A stretch of DNA of 6,346 nt from assembly GCA_011620305.1 (NCBI GenBank), contig WOZL01000104.1, positions 1 through 6,346 of the forward strand, in the 5' to 3' direction. Below the pieces are notes generated by a model that was given only the letters and a program-made list of their open reading frames with translations, had not been told where the DNA came from and ran no database searches. This DNA is from Candidatus Dojkabacteria bacterium (GTDB taxonomy: Bacteria; Patescibacteriota; Dojkabacteria; SC72). Position numbers and translations under genes: made by a program. Below, in pieces: positions 1 through 6,057 of this stretch; within the stretch, counting starts at the first letter, position 1, and every line of letters starts with the position of its first letter.

Positions 1-5
1 CTCAT

Positions 6-27
6 ACTATGTTTAGTTTACCATAGT
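6..27. repeat. Short inverted repeat upstream of the nucleotidyltransferase promoter
   Basis: ACTATG (6-11) and CATAGT (22-27) are perfect six-base inverted arms around a ten-base spacer, just before the -35 box of the gene starting at 75. It could be a regulator-binding site, or the weak end-hairpin of a gene lying left of the window. The arms are short and AT-rich, so chance is a real possibility. Nothing else is recognisable in bases 1-38. Confidence 0.25.
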
Positions 28-38
28 GAGAAGAGTGT

Positions 39-68
39 TTGAATAACCGATAATATTTGTTCTATTAT
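39..68 (+). promoter_or_regulatory. Promoter for the nucleotidyltransferase gene (predicted leaderless)
   Basis: TTGAAT (39-44) and TATTAT (63-68) match sigma-70-type -35 and -10 boxes with an 18-base spacer. The -10 box ends six bases before the ATG at 75, so transcription should begin at or within a base or two of the start codon. No Shine-Dalgarno sequence lies in between, which fits a leaderless message. The prediction rests on motif and spacing only. Confidence 0.55.
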
Positions 69-74
69 GTATAA

Positions 75-872
75 ATGAGTAGAAATGATAAAGATATTAG
101 AAAAATTGTAGATACTCTGTATCAGTTTAGGTCTAAAATACCTGCTAATTTAACTGTTAAGAAAGTAAAAGATGTGTGGGGTATTGGTATTAATAAAAAT
201 GATTACAACGAGTTCATTGAACCGAGAATAAATATTATTGAGAAGAAGTTAAATATATCTAAGAATTTATTAGATAAAATTGTAATATCTCCCTTTGTAA
301 AATTTGTTGGAGTTTCTGGATCAGTCGCATCTGAGTTTGTAAAAGAAGAAGATGATATCGATCTATTTATTGTTGTTAAAAATGATACTGTTTGGATATA
401 TCGATTTCTCTTGTATGTAAAAAATCTTTTTGAAGATAATATTAGAGCTAAAGGAAATTCTGACGTTAAGGATAAGTTGTGTATAAATTATTTAGTAGAA
501 GAGAGAGGTCTAGAGTTTGAGCCTGATATTTTCAACTTAAATGAGTTGATATATCTGAAGCCTCTGTATAACAATCAGTATCTGTATGTGATTTATCTTG
601 TAAATGATTGGCTGAAAGATAGATATCTAATTTCTGATAAATTCTTAGGTAAGGATAGACTAAAAGTAGGTGATGTAAGGAATATTATGAAGAGGAGCTA
701 TCTTTTAATTCCATTAAATTTGCTCGCCTTTATTTTACAACTAATATTTATTGTTGTTACGAAACATAATCCAGATATCAAGAGACTATTTAATGGTTTT
801 AACGAGGGTAAGGTTGAGTTTTATCCTAAAGATTTTCGAGAGGAGAAACTGAAGAATTTTAGAAGTCGTTAA
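75..872 (+). CDS. Nucleotidyltransferase-domain protein (polymerase-beta superfamily)
   Basis: This 265-residue protein carries the polymerase-beta-type nucleotidyltransferase signature: Gly82-Ser83 followed by Asp94 and Asp96 in a DDID context at the end of a hydrophobic strand (79-101). Such a fold transfers a nucleotide to a protein, RNA or small-molecule acceptor; the substrate cannot be read from sequence. The downstream block CINYLVEE (136-143) and the DIF..NELIYLKPLY stretch (151-165) resemble a group of nucleotidyltransferase-like proteins I associate with archaea and candidate-phylum bacteria. The third catalytic acid of the fold is not obvious. Residues 209-228 are strongly hydrophobic and may be a membrane helix or a buried helix. 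The ATG at 75 follows the -10 box directly. The C-terminus looks complete, and the last 14 bases overlap the end of recF on the other strand. No HEPN or antitoxin-like partner is adjacent. The superfamily call is solid; the role is unknown. Confidence 0.75.
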   Translation: MSRNDKDIRKIVDTLYQFRSKIPANLTVKKVKDVWGIGINKNDYNEFIEPRINIIEKKLNISKNLLDKIVISPFVKFVGVSGSVASEFVKEEDDIDLFIVVKNDTVWIYRFLLYVKNLFEDNIRAKGNSDVKDKLCINYLVEERGLEFEPDIFNLNELIYLKPLYNNQYLYVIYLVNDWLKDRYLISDKFLGKDRLKVGDVRNIMKRSYLLIPLNLLAFILQLIFIVVTKHNPDIKRLFNGFNEGKVEFYPKDFREEKLKNFRSR

Positions 873-1941
873 GGTTTAGTAATTGAGCTTTTTCTTTTAT
901 CTGTTTTGGTAAAATTTCTGGATCGACTGTGGTAATAAAGGTTTGTTGTTTTTTAAGAATTTCGTAATCAAATATCTCTTCTATATTCTCCTCATCTAAC
1001 TCTGATGCTATATCATCAAGGAGTAAGGTAGGATAATATCCTATCTCACTAGCAATTATCTCATGTGCTTTAAATATCAAGTTACCAATAGCTACTCTTT
1101 TTTGACCACGTGAACCGTATTTTTTAATATCCTGATCCGTAAATATATTCCAATCGTCTCTATGTGGACCAACATTTGTATATCCACTAGCTATATCTCT
1201 TTTTTTACTTTCTTCTAATGCTTTGGTTATTATTTTCTCAATATCTTTCTCATTACTATTTTGTATTAAGCACTCTAACTCTTTTTCACAAAATGAATAT
1301 TTTAATTTAAAGTAGTCTCTCTCAAACTTTTTGATAATTGAGATTCGTTCAATATATATTTGAGTTGCAAGTTTAGCCAACTCTTTGGTCCAAAAGTTTA
1401 ATTGTGGATCATTTCTAGCTATTACACCTTTTTCATAGAACTGTTTAGAGAGTTTCTTCAAATATGAGTTTCTCTGTCTTATGACCTTCCTATATCCTTT
1501 TAAAATTGATGGATATTCGTAATTGATATGAGATATGGTTTCATCAATAAACTCTCTTCTGCGATTAGGTGAAAGCATTAGGAGGTCTATTTTTTCTGGA
1601 TTAAAGAGTGTTGCACTGTTCTCTGAGTAAAATTTCTTAGAAGTAGTTTTATGGTTGTCTATAGAATATACTTTTCGATTGTTGTCTTTGTAATGGGCGT
1701 ATATTTTTCTATCCGTAGTTATCTCAATTCTGCTATGTTTATTAATCCCATTCTGATTGTTATATACATACTCATCACTTCCTGACCATGGAGAGCTACC
1801 GTTAAATGCTAGGTGTATAGCTTCAAGTATAGAGCTTTTTCCCTGAGCATTATCTCCGTAGAGGACAACAAGGTTAGAATTAAATTCCAACTCTATATCC
1901 TTAAACTTCCTAAAGTTTTTTAATTTGAGTTTTGTAATCAT
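859..1941 (-). CDS. recF: DNA replication/repair protein RecF
   Basis: RecF is a cytoplasmic SMC/Rad50-like ATPase that, with RecO and RecR, helps load RecA at single-strand gaps. At 360 residues this copy has normal family length and all key motifs: Walker A GDNAQGKS (29-36), the RecF-typical SPNRRREFIDE (124-134), GPHRDD (258-263), the ABC signature equivalent SRGQKR (277-282), Walker B LLLDD (306-310), D-loop SELD (313-316) and ITTVD (336-340). Its ATG shares one base with the lepA stop codon (TAATG on the minus strand), so translation is probably coupled to lepA and the gene is probably transcribed from the lepA promoter. No Shine-Dalgarno sequence precedes it. The family is usually found near dnaA, dnaN and gyrB; here the partner is lepA. 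The 3' end overlaps the convergent nucleotidyltransferase gene by 14 bases, leaving no space for a terminator between them. Confidence 0.95.
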   Translation of the reverse strand: MITKLKLKNFRKFKDIELEFNSNLVVLYGDNAQGKSSILEAIHLAFNGSSPWSGSDEYVYNNQNGINKHSRIEITTDRKIYAHYKDNNRKVYSIDNHKTTSKKFYSENSATLFNPEKIDLLMLSPNRRREFIDETISHINYEYPSILKGYRKVIRQRNSYLKKLSKQFYEKGVIARNDPQLNFWTKELAKLATQIYIERISIIKKFERDYFKLKYSFCEKELECLIQNSNEKDIEKIITKALEESKKRDIASGYTNVGPHRDDWNIFTDQDIKKYGSRGQKRVAIGNLIFKAHEIIASEIGYYPTLLLDDIASELDEENIEEIFDYEILKKQQTFITTVDPEILPKQIKEKAQLLNLNDF

Positions 1942-3764
1942 TATGTCTTTAATATAGCTAGAAATGCTTCTTGAGGTATAGTAACTTGTCCTACCTGTTT
2001 TAGTCTCTTTTTACCTTTTTTCTGTTTCTCTAAGAGTTTCTTCTTTCGGCTGTAATCTCCACCATACAATTTTGCAGTAACATCTTTTCTTAGTGCTTTT
2101 ACATCTTCTCTTGCAATTATTTTTGAACCTATAGCTGCTTGGAGAGGAACTGTAAATTGCTGTCTAGGTATTTCTTCTTTCATTACCTCTAAGAGTTTTA
2201 CAGATTTAGGTCTTGCCCTATCTCTTGTCTCTAAGAAACTGAGTGCAGGTATTTCTTCGTGATTTACTAAAACTTCTACTTTGACTAAATCAACAGGGAA
2301 GTAGTCTATGAATTCATATTCCATTGAGGCGTATCCACTGGATATATTTTTGAGTAGGTCAAAGAAGTTTGATATTAGAGAGGCTAGGGGCATGTCGTAT
2401 TCTATGATTATGTACTGTTCTTTTAGTTGTATATTGTCTTCACTGCTTGATTGGTTTAAGTATTTGGTAGTAACGTAATCTCCTCGATTATGTTCACATA
2501 GGTTCATTAAATCACCCATATATTTATCTGGAGTCAGAATTTCTACCCTTACCCATGGTTCTAGTATCTCTTCAAGTTGGGTAGGGTCTGGTAATTCACT
2601 AGGGGTTTGTATAGAGACTTCTTCCCCATCTACTGTCTTAATTTTGTACTCTACAGTAGGTGCTGTAATTAATAGGTCTACATCATACTCTCTTTCTAAT
2701 CTCTCTTGTACTATCTGCATATGTAGTAATCCTAGGAATCCACATCTAAAACCTGAACCTAGTAGAGCAGATCTTTGGTCAGTAAATGTTAAAGCAGCAT
2801 CGTTTAAAGCTAACTTGTTTAATGCAGTTTGTAGAGGTTCGTATTCATCAGTGTCTGTTGGGAAGAATGTAGCAAACACATTAGCTTTGGGGACTTTATA
2901 TCCTGGTAGTGGTTTAGTGTCTAGTTTGTTTGATATTGTATCTCCTACAGTAAAGTACTTAATATCTTTTAGACCAGTAGCTATATATCCAACCTCTCCA
3001 CAGTTTAGTTTCTCTATTTTTTCCATATCTGGGTTAAATATTCCAATTTCAGTAGGGGTAAAGCTTTCTTGTTTTTGGAGCATGAATAGTTCTTTAGCTT
3101 TACCATTTTTGTGATCGATTTCTCCATTAAATACCCTTATCGCAACTACCACACCTCTATGTTCGTCGTAGAAGGAGTCAAAGATTAGTGCTTGTAAGGG
3201 TTTCTTGGCATCTCCTTTAGGTGGTGGGCATTTCTCAATTATTGTATCTAAAAGTAAGGGGACATTTTCTCCTGTTTTGCCAGAGACTTCTATGATTTCT
3301 TCTTTTTTAAATCCTAAAAGATTAGATATCTCTTCTTTTCTTTCTTCAATATCGATGTTAGGTAAGTCTATTTTATTAAGTACAGGGATTAATGTTAATC
3401 CTAAATCTAATGCTTTTTTAGCATTTGATAGGGTTTGAGCCTGTATTCCTTGTGATGCATCTACTAGTAATAGGGCAGATTCACAAGCTGCTAATGACCT
3501 AGATACCTCATATGAGAAGTCTACATGTCCTGGAGTGTCTATGAGATTTAGTTCGTATCCTCTCCAGCTCATCTTACATGCTTGGAGTTTGATTGTAATA
3601 CCTCTTTCCTGTTCGAGGTCTAGTCTGTCTAATATTCTTTCACTATGCTTTTCTTTTCTTGTATTTGTACTTGTAGCTTCTAGTATTCTATCTGCTAGAG
3701 TAGATTTACCATGGTCGATATGTGCAATTATCGAAAAGTTTCTTATTTTCTCAAGATTATTCAT
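1941..3764 (-). CDS. lepA: Elongation factor 4 (LepA), ribosome-associated GTPase
   Basis: LepA (EF-4) is a translational GTPase related to EF-G that acts on the ribosome; back-translocation and a role in 30S biogenesis have both been proposed for the family. The 607-residue length is typical. GTP-binding motifs are intact: G1 AHIDHGKST (14-22), G2 ERGITI (53-58), G3 DTPGH (76-80), G4 NKID (130-133) and G5 SGKTG (161-165). The C-terminal domain characteristic of LepA, absent from EF-G, is present near the end: LYGGD, a lysine-rich stretch, then a VTIPQEAFLAIL block. The ATG at 3764 follows a TATAAT box by seven bases, supporting this start and a leaderless message. The gene heads a lepA-recF pair with a one-base overlap. 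Several ORFs on the opposite strand inside it look like coding shadows. Identification is secure. Confidence 0.97.
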   Translation of the reverse strand: MNNLEKIRNFSIIAHIDHGKSTLADRILEATSTNTRKEKHSERILDRLDLEQERGITIKLQACKMSWRGYELNLIDTPGHVDFSYEVSRSLAACESALLLVDASQGIQAQTLSNAKKALDLGLTLIPVLNKIDLPNIDIEERKEEISNLLGFKKEEIIEVSGKTGENVPLLLDTIIEKCPPPKGDAKKPLQALIFDSFYDEHRGVVVAIRVFNGEIDHKNGKAKELFMLQKQESFTPTEIGIFNPDMEKIEKLNCGEVGYIATGLKDIKYFTVGDTISNKLDTKPLPGYKVPKANVFATFFPTDTDEYEPLQTALNKLALNDAALTFTDQRSALLGSGFRCGFLGLLHMQIVQERLEREYDVDLLITAPTVEYKIKTVDGEEVSIQTPSELPDPTQLEEILEPWVRVEILTPDKYMGDLMNLCEHNRGDYVTTKYLNQSSSEDNIQLKEQYIIIEYDMPLASLISNFFDLLKNISSGYASMEYEFIDYFPVDLVKVEVLVNHEEIPALSFLETRDRARPKSVKLLEVMKEEIPRQQFTVPLQAAIGSKIIAREDVKALRKDVTAKLYGGDYSRKKKLLEKQKKGKKRLKQVGQVTIPQEAFLAILKT

Positions 3765-3771
3765 ACATAGG

Positions 3772-3803
3772 ATTATACAAAGTGTGGGAGTTTTTAGAAA
3801 GTC
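3772..3803 (-). promoter_or_regulatory. lepA-recF promoter (left copy of a duplicated promoter segment)
   Basis: On the minus strand a perfect TATAAT (3772-3777) lies seven bases before the lepA ATG. Seventeen bases upstream is TTTCTA (3795-3800), a poor -35 match. The whole 32-base segment is repeated at 4543-4574 before the methyltransferase gene with 26 of 32 positions identical and the same distance between the GACTTTC block and the -10 box. Conservation of the -10 box, the TTTG before it, the central CTCC block and the TTTCTA block suggests that more than the -10 box matters. A regulator site or upstream element is possible. Confidence 0.65.
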
Positions 3804-3804
3804 G

Positions 3805-3820
3805 TTAGTTTATGAACTAA
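3805..3820. repeat. Perfect 6-bp inverted repeat at the end of the methyltransferase gene
   Basis: TTAGTT (3805-3810), loop TATG, AACTAA (3815-3820). The right arm contains the methyltransferase stop codon (3817-3819). It could form a weak hairpin in the methyltransferase transcript, but it has only two G-C pairs-worth of stability at most and no T-run follows on the minus strand, so it is not a convincing terminator. Read-through from the methyltransferase into lepA is therefore likely. Confidence 0.3.
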
Positions 3821-4512
3821 GGTTTAGAGTATAGACCTAAGATATGTACACGAAGTTTTTTGTTTTTCTCTTTCATTACTATCCTATGCCATAATTTTGA
3901 AATAGGTTTTGTTAAACTACAGAATCCAATATATTTAGGACTATCGTTGTATTTAAATTTTACTTTCTTATATTTAAGTTTAGACAGTAGGATTTTATCA
4001 ATATCTTTCTCAGTATTTAGTCTGTAATATTTGGGGAAGGTGTCCTCCTCGGCTCTTTTGTATATGAGTTTGTTAATAAATCCATGAATTCTCTGTGGAA
4101 TAATTGAAGCTATAAATGAAAACCAACTCTTACGATTAGGTGCAATAAAAACAAGATAACCACCAGAGGAGAGAATTCTATCCATTTCTCGAAGAAATTT
4201 CTCTGGTTCTTTAATATGTTCAAATACCCAAGCAGAGGTAATTATATTGACAGAATTATCTGGAATAGGGATGTCAATTAAATTTGCATGTATTTTTTTG
4301 TCAAGGAGGGAGTTAAGCTTTAATCCTTCTTTATCAATATCAACGCCAATTGTTGTATGACACTTTTCATAGACATCTTTTAGTGCGTTGCTGTGACCAC
4401 ATCCTGCATCTAGTAATATTGGCTTACCAATATTTTTAGACACTTCATCTACGGCGTAATTAGCTAATTCTATATATGGTTTATATATATCTCTTTCTTC
4501 AGTACACATCAT
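3817..4512 (-). CDS. Class I SAM-dependent methyltransferase
   Basis: A predicted cytoplasmic methyltransferase of the Methyltransf_11-like Rossmann group, which moves a methyl group from S-adenosylmethionine to an unknown acceptor. From the ATG at 4512 it is 231 residues. Motif I LLDAGCGHS lies at 33-41, an acidic ribose-binding position follows in GVDID (56-60), motif II surrounds IITSAWVFEHI (91-101), and a GGYLVFIAPN strand (117-126) follows the post-motif helix. The later EEDTFPKYYRLNT segment resembles methyltransferases often found in surface-polysaccharide clusters, but no sugar genes are in view. An in-frame TTG at 4551 would extend the frame, but the -10 box at 4543-4548 lies downstream of it, so that start would not be transcribed from this promoter. 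Two adjacent ATGs (4512 and 4509) are both possible. AAGGA (4525-4529) is about 12 bases upstream, too far for a classic ribosome binding site. Acceptor unknown. Confidence 0.85.
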   Translation of the reverse strand: MMCTEERDIYKPYIELANYAVDEVSKNIGKPILLDAGCGHSNALKDVYEKCHTTIGVDIDKEGLKLNSLLDKKIHANLIDIPIPDNSVNIITSAWVFEHIKEPEKFLREMDRILSSGGYLVFIAPNRKSWFSFIASIIPQRIHGFINKLIYKRAEEDTFPKYYRLNTEKDIDKILLSKLKYKKVKFKYNDSPKYIGFCSLTKPISKLWHRIVMKEKNKKLRVHILGLYSKP

Positions 4513-4542
4513 TTTGTTAATATTTCCTTGGAATATTAATAA

Positions 4543-4574
4543 AGTATACAAACTATGGGGAGTTTTAGAAAGTC
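4543..4574 (-). promoter_or_regulatory. Methyltransferase promoter (right copy of the duplicated promoter segment)
   Basis: On the minus strand TATACT (4543-4548) forms a good -10 box, with TTTCTA (4566-4571) 17 bases upstream. The 32-base segment matches 3772-3803 at 26 positions without gaps. It starts immediately after the stop codon of the upstream membrane-protein gene. Expected transcription start is near 4536, giving a leader of roughly 24 bases before the ATG at 4512, unlike the leaderless lepA copy. Confidence 0.6.
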
Positions 4575-5141
4575 TTACTCTGCAGCAATTTTCATCTCAA
4601 AATCTTCGCTGAACTGTATACCAACTGCACTCTCTACAGTAAGATACACCTCATATTTGGTTTGAGGTCTTAGAAGTATGTCTACTGTATATGATTCTCC
4701 AGTAGATCTCTGTAATCTGTATGTCTGATCATTTATTATCAATCCAATTTCTGTTCTGGTAGGATTAAGTGTTCCTCCTGAGAATGATATCTCTTTGTCT
4801 TCTTCACTTCTGTTGTCTAATACCAGTATTGGTTTTGAGTAAAAATCTGCTCCTCTTTTAGTTAACTTTGCGTTATATATATAGCTACCATTCTCTTCTC
4901 TGTAAATTTTTTCAGAGGTTACAATCTCATGTGTTCCTCCTACTAAATCTACAAGGACCTGATTACTTGTAGTAACTCCCAATATATCAGTAAACTCTTT
5001 GAGATTTTTTGTTATAGGTTCTAGATTGATAACAGTGATTGTAGGGATGATAAAGAGTAGAGCAAGTAAACCTAACGCTACTGGCTCAATTATCTTTCCA
5101 AATACCTCTTTAAATTTTCTTTTTTTATTGATTGGGGCCAT
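4575..5141 (-). CDS. Membrane-anchored protein with predicted extracytoplasmic domain, function unknown
   Basis: I do not recognise this 188-residue protein. A lysine/arginine-rich N-terminus (6-16) precedes one strong hydrophobic helix (about 20-39) and then a polar domain of roughly 145 residues with alternating hydrophobic and polar residues, suggesting beta-strands. This is the layout of a type II-like anchor or uncleaved signal with the C-terminal domain outside the cell. Residues 95-170 (PILVLDNRSEEDKEISFSGG, then EIGLIIND and YEVYLTVES) could be an immunoglobulin-like or jelly-roll sandwich, but that is a guess. No cysteine, lipobox or catalytic motif is visible. Its ATG shares one base with the stop codon of the upstream four-helix membrane gene (TAATG), so the two products are probably made together and may form a complex. 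Confidence 0.7.
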   Translation of the reverse strand: MAPINKKRKFKEVFGKIIEPVALGLLALLFIIPTITVINLEPITKNLKEFTDILGVTTSNQVLVDLVGGTHEIVTSEKIYREENGSYIYNAKLTKRGADFYSKPILVLDNRSEEDKEISFSGGTLNPTRTEIGLIINDQTYRLQRSTGESYTVDILLRPQTKYEVYLTVESAVGIQFSEDFEMKIAAE

Positions 5142-5695
5142 TAATAATATGAATGATTATTACTATTAGGATATACTTTATCAGTTTCTATTTCAAATGT
5201 CTTTATCAAACCCCATATTGAGAGTAGAGTAAGAACTCCTCCAGTAATACCAACCCATGTATAGCTGTCACCTTGGAGAGAGTTTGATATTGTAATAACG
5301 GAGGAGATAAGGAGAAAAGATGTCCATATGAAGATTTGAAGAAATGTTGAGTTACTACTTGTAACCCATTTCAGCATATTAAATTTTACGACCTTAGCTA
5401 TTGTTCTTGGATTCTCTGTAGCACTTTGAAGTATGGTAGTTCTAACAATCATGTATAGGGTAGGAATACCCAGTATAATTAACATGGCCATATCAGAAAT
5501 GGAGTTAACAAAAAGTGTACTACTCTCATCTGCTAGAAATATTTGGGTTGAAAAAATACCGTTAAGTTCATTGCCTACTTCAAAATTAAGGTTGTAGGCT
5601 ATTATTAAGGCTATAACTCCGATAAATTTTCCAGCAATCATTAGTACTGCTGGTACTATCGAGAGTTTAAGCGCTTTTTTTAGAAGTATTGACAT
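5141..5695 (-). CDS. Four-helix integral membrane protein, function unknown
   Basis: From the ATG at 5695 the product is 184 residues with four hydrophobic segments at about 12-34, 67-87, 116-138 and 145-165, and short polar loops. I recognise no family motif. The frame stays open upstream to an ATG at 5752, but the extra 19 residues are polar, would place 86 bases inside rpsT, and precede a more natural MSILLKKALK basic start just ahead of the first helix. Even the chosen start overlaps the end of rpsT by 29 bases. No Shine-Dalgarno sequence is visible, so translation probably depends on ribosomes finishing rpsT. An in-frame ATG 18 codons further in (V-L-M-I) would nearly avoid the overlap but would cut into helix one. 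Its stop codon overlaps the start of the downstream anchored protein, suggesting a two-part membrane assembly. Confidence 0.7.
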   Translation of the reverse strand: MSILLKKALKLSIVPAVLMIAGKFIGVIALIIAYNLNFEVGNELNGIFSTQIFLADESSTLFVNSISDMAMLIILGIPTLYMIVRTTILQSATENPRTIAKVVKFNMLKWVTSSNSTFLQIFIWTSFLLISSVITISNSLQGDSYTWVGITGGVLTLLSIWGLIKTFEIETDKVYPNSNNHSYY

Positions 5696-5963
5696 TATCT
5701 TGGGCAAGTTTATTAAGTTTAGATGCAAGTCTGGATTTTCTCCTACTTGCATTACCTTCCTTTATAACATTTTTCTTAGCTGCCTTGTCAAGTACTTTGT
5801 ATACTTGGGGGAGTGTTTTCTCAGCTTCATCATATTTGCCTTCTTCTATTAGAGTGTCAAATCTCTTAGTAGCTCTCTTTATACGATTTCTTAGTCTATC
5901 GTTATAAACAGTTCTTCTTTTGGTTTGTCTTAAGTCTTTTATTGATGTTTGTAAATTTGGCAT
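5667..5963 (-). CDS. rpsT: Small-subunit ribosomal protein S20
   Basis: S20 binds 16S rRNA at the base of the small subunit and assembles early. This copy has 98 residues, close to the family norm. The very basic helical character and the family blocks are visible: an N-terminal RQTKRRTVYNDRLRNRIKRA helix (13-32), then KVLDKAAKKNVIKEGNASRRKSRLASKLNKLA (56-87), matching the usual IDKAA..GVIHKN.AARKKSRL pattern. The first dozen residues differ from the common MANIKSAKKR form. The ATG at 5963 is the first in frame after a promoter at 6001-6029, with a leader of about 30 bases and no Shine-Dalgarno sequence. It heads a three-gene block with the two membrane genes, and its last 29 bases also encode the start of the next gene. 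Confidence 0.93.
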   Translation of the reverse strand: MPNLQTSIKDLRQTKRRTVYNDRLRNRIKRATKRFDTLIEEGKYDEAEKTLPQVYKVLDKAAKKNVIKEGNASRRKSRLASKLNKLAQDNVNTSKKSA

Positions 5964-6000
5964 TCAACTTTTATCTAAATATATTAATTTGACTGCGGTA

Positions 6001-6029
6001 ATTATATCTATATTTAAAATATTTGTAAA
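6001..6029 (-). promoter_or_regulatory. rpsT promoter
   Basis: On the minus strand TTTACA (6024-6029) and TATAAT (6001-6006) are separated by exactly 17 bases, one mismatch from the sigma-70 consensus overall and the best promoter in the window. Transcription should begin near 5994, leaving about 30 bases of AT-rich leader before the rpsT ATG. I see no S20-binding structure or Shine-Dalgarno sequence in that leader. The -35 box overlaps the -35 box of the divergent promoter. Confidence 0.75.
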
Positions 6030-6050
6030 CAGTGGGTTTTCTGTTACACT
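6023..6050 (+). promoter_or_regulatory. Divergent promoter for the CstA-like gene (extended -10, predicted leaderless)
   Basis: TTGTAA (6023-6028), a 16-base spacer and TACACT (6045-6050) preceded by TGT, giving an extended -10 element. The -10 box ends seven bases before the ATG at 6058, predicting that transcription starts on the start codon. An in-frame TAG at 6052-6054 closes the frame just upstream, so this ATG is the first possible one. The alternative forward pair TTGACT (5989-5994) with TAAAAT has a 20-base spacer and is less likely. Confidence 0.55.
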
Positions 6051-6057
6051 ATAGCAT

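Noticed and set aside
75..872. Toxin-antitoxin module of the MNT/HEPN type
   Set aside because: The nucleotidyltransferase motif is present, but no small HEPN-domain partner is adjacent on either side within the window, and the protein is larger than typical MNT antitoxins.
3805..3820. Intrinsic terminator after the methyltransferase gene
   Set aside because: The inverted repeat has weak AT-rich arms and is not followed by a T-run on the minus strand.
2644..3834. Open frames on the plus strand at 2644-3114, 3205-3438 and 3535-3834
   Set aside because: The first two lie inside lepA and the third mostly does, extending only into the adjacent promoter gap. Their translations are serine/leucine-rich without family motifs, as expected from the opposite strand of a conserved gene, and no promoter precedes them.
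4513..4551. TTG start extending the methyltransferase by 13 residues
   Set aside because: The -10 box at 4543-4548 lies within or after this start, so the transcript would begin downstream of the TTG. The extra residues are not needed for the fold.
5696..5752. Longer start for the four-helix membrane protein
   Set aside because: The extension lies wholly within rpsT, is polar, and the basic MSILLKKALK start before the first helix is more natural.
5689..5907. Plus-strand frame opposite rpsT encoding a hydrophobic 72-residue peptide
   Set aside because: It is the reverse reading of lysine/arginine-rich S20 codons, which gives leucine, serine and phenylalanine runs. It has no start signals of its own.
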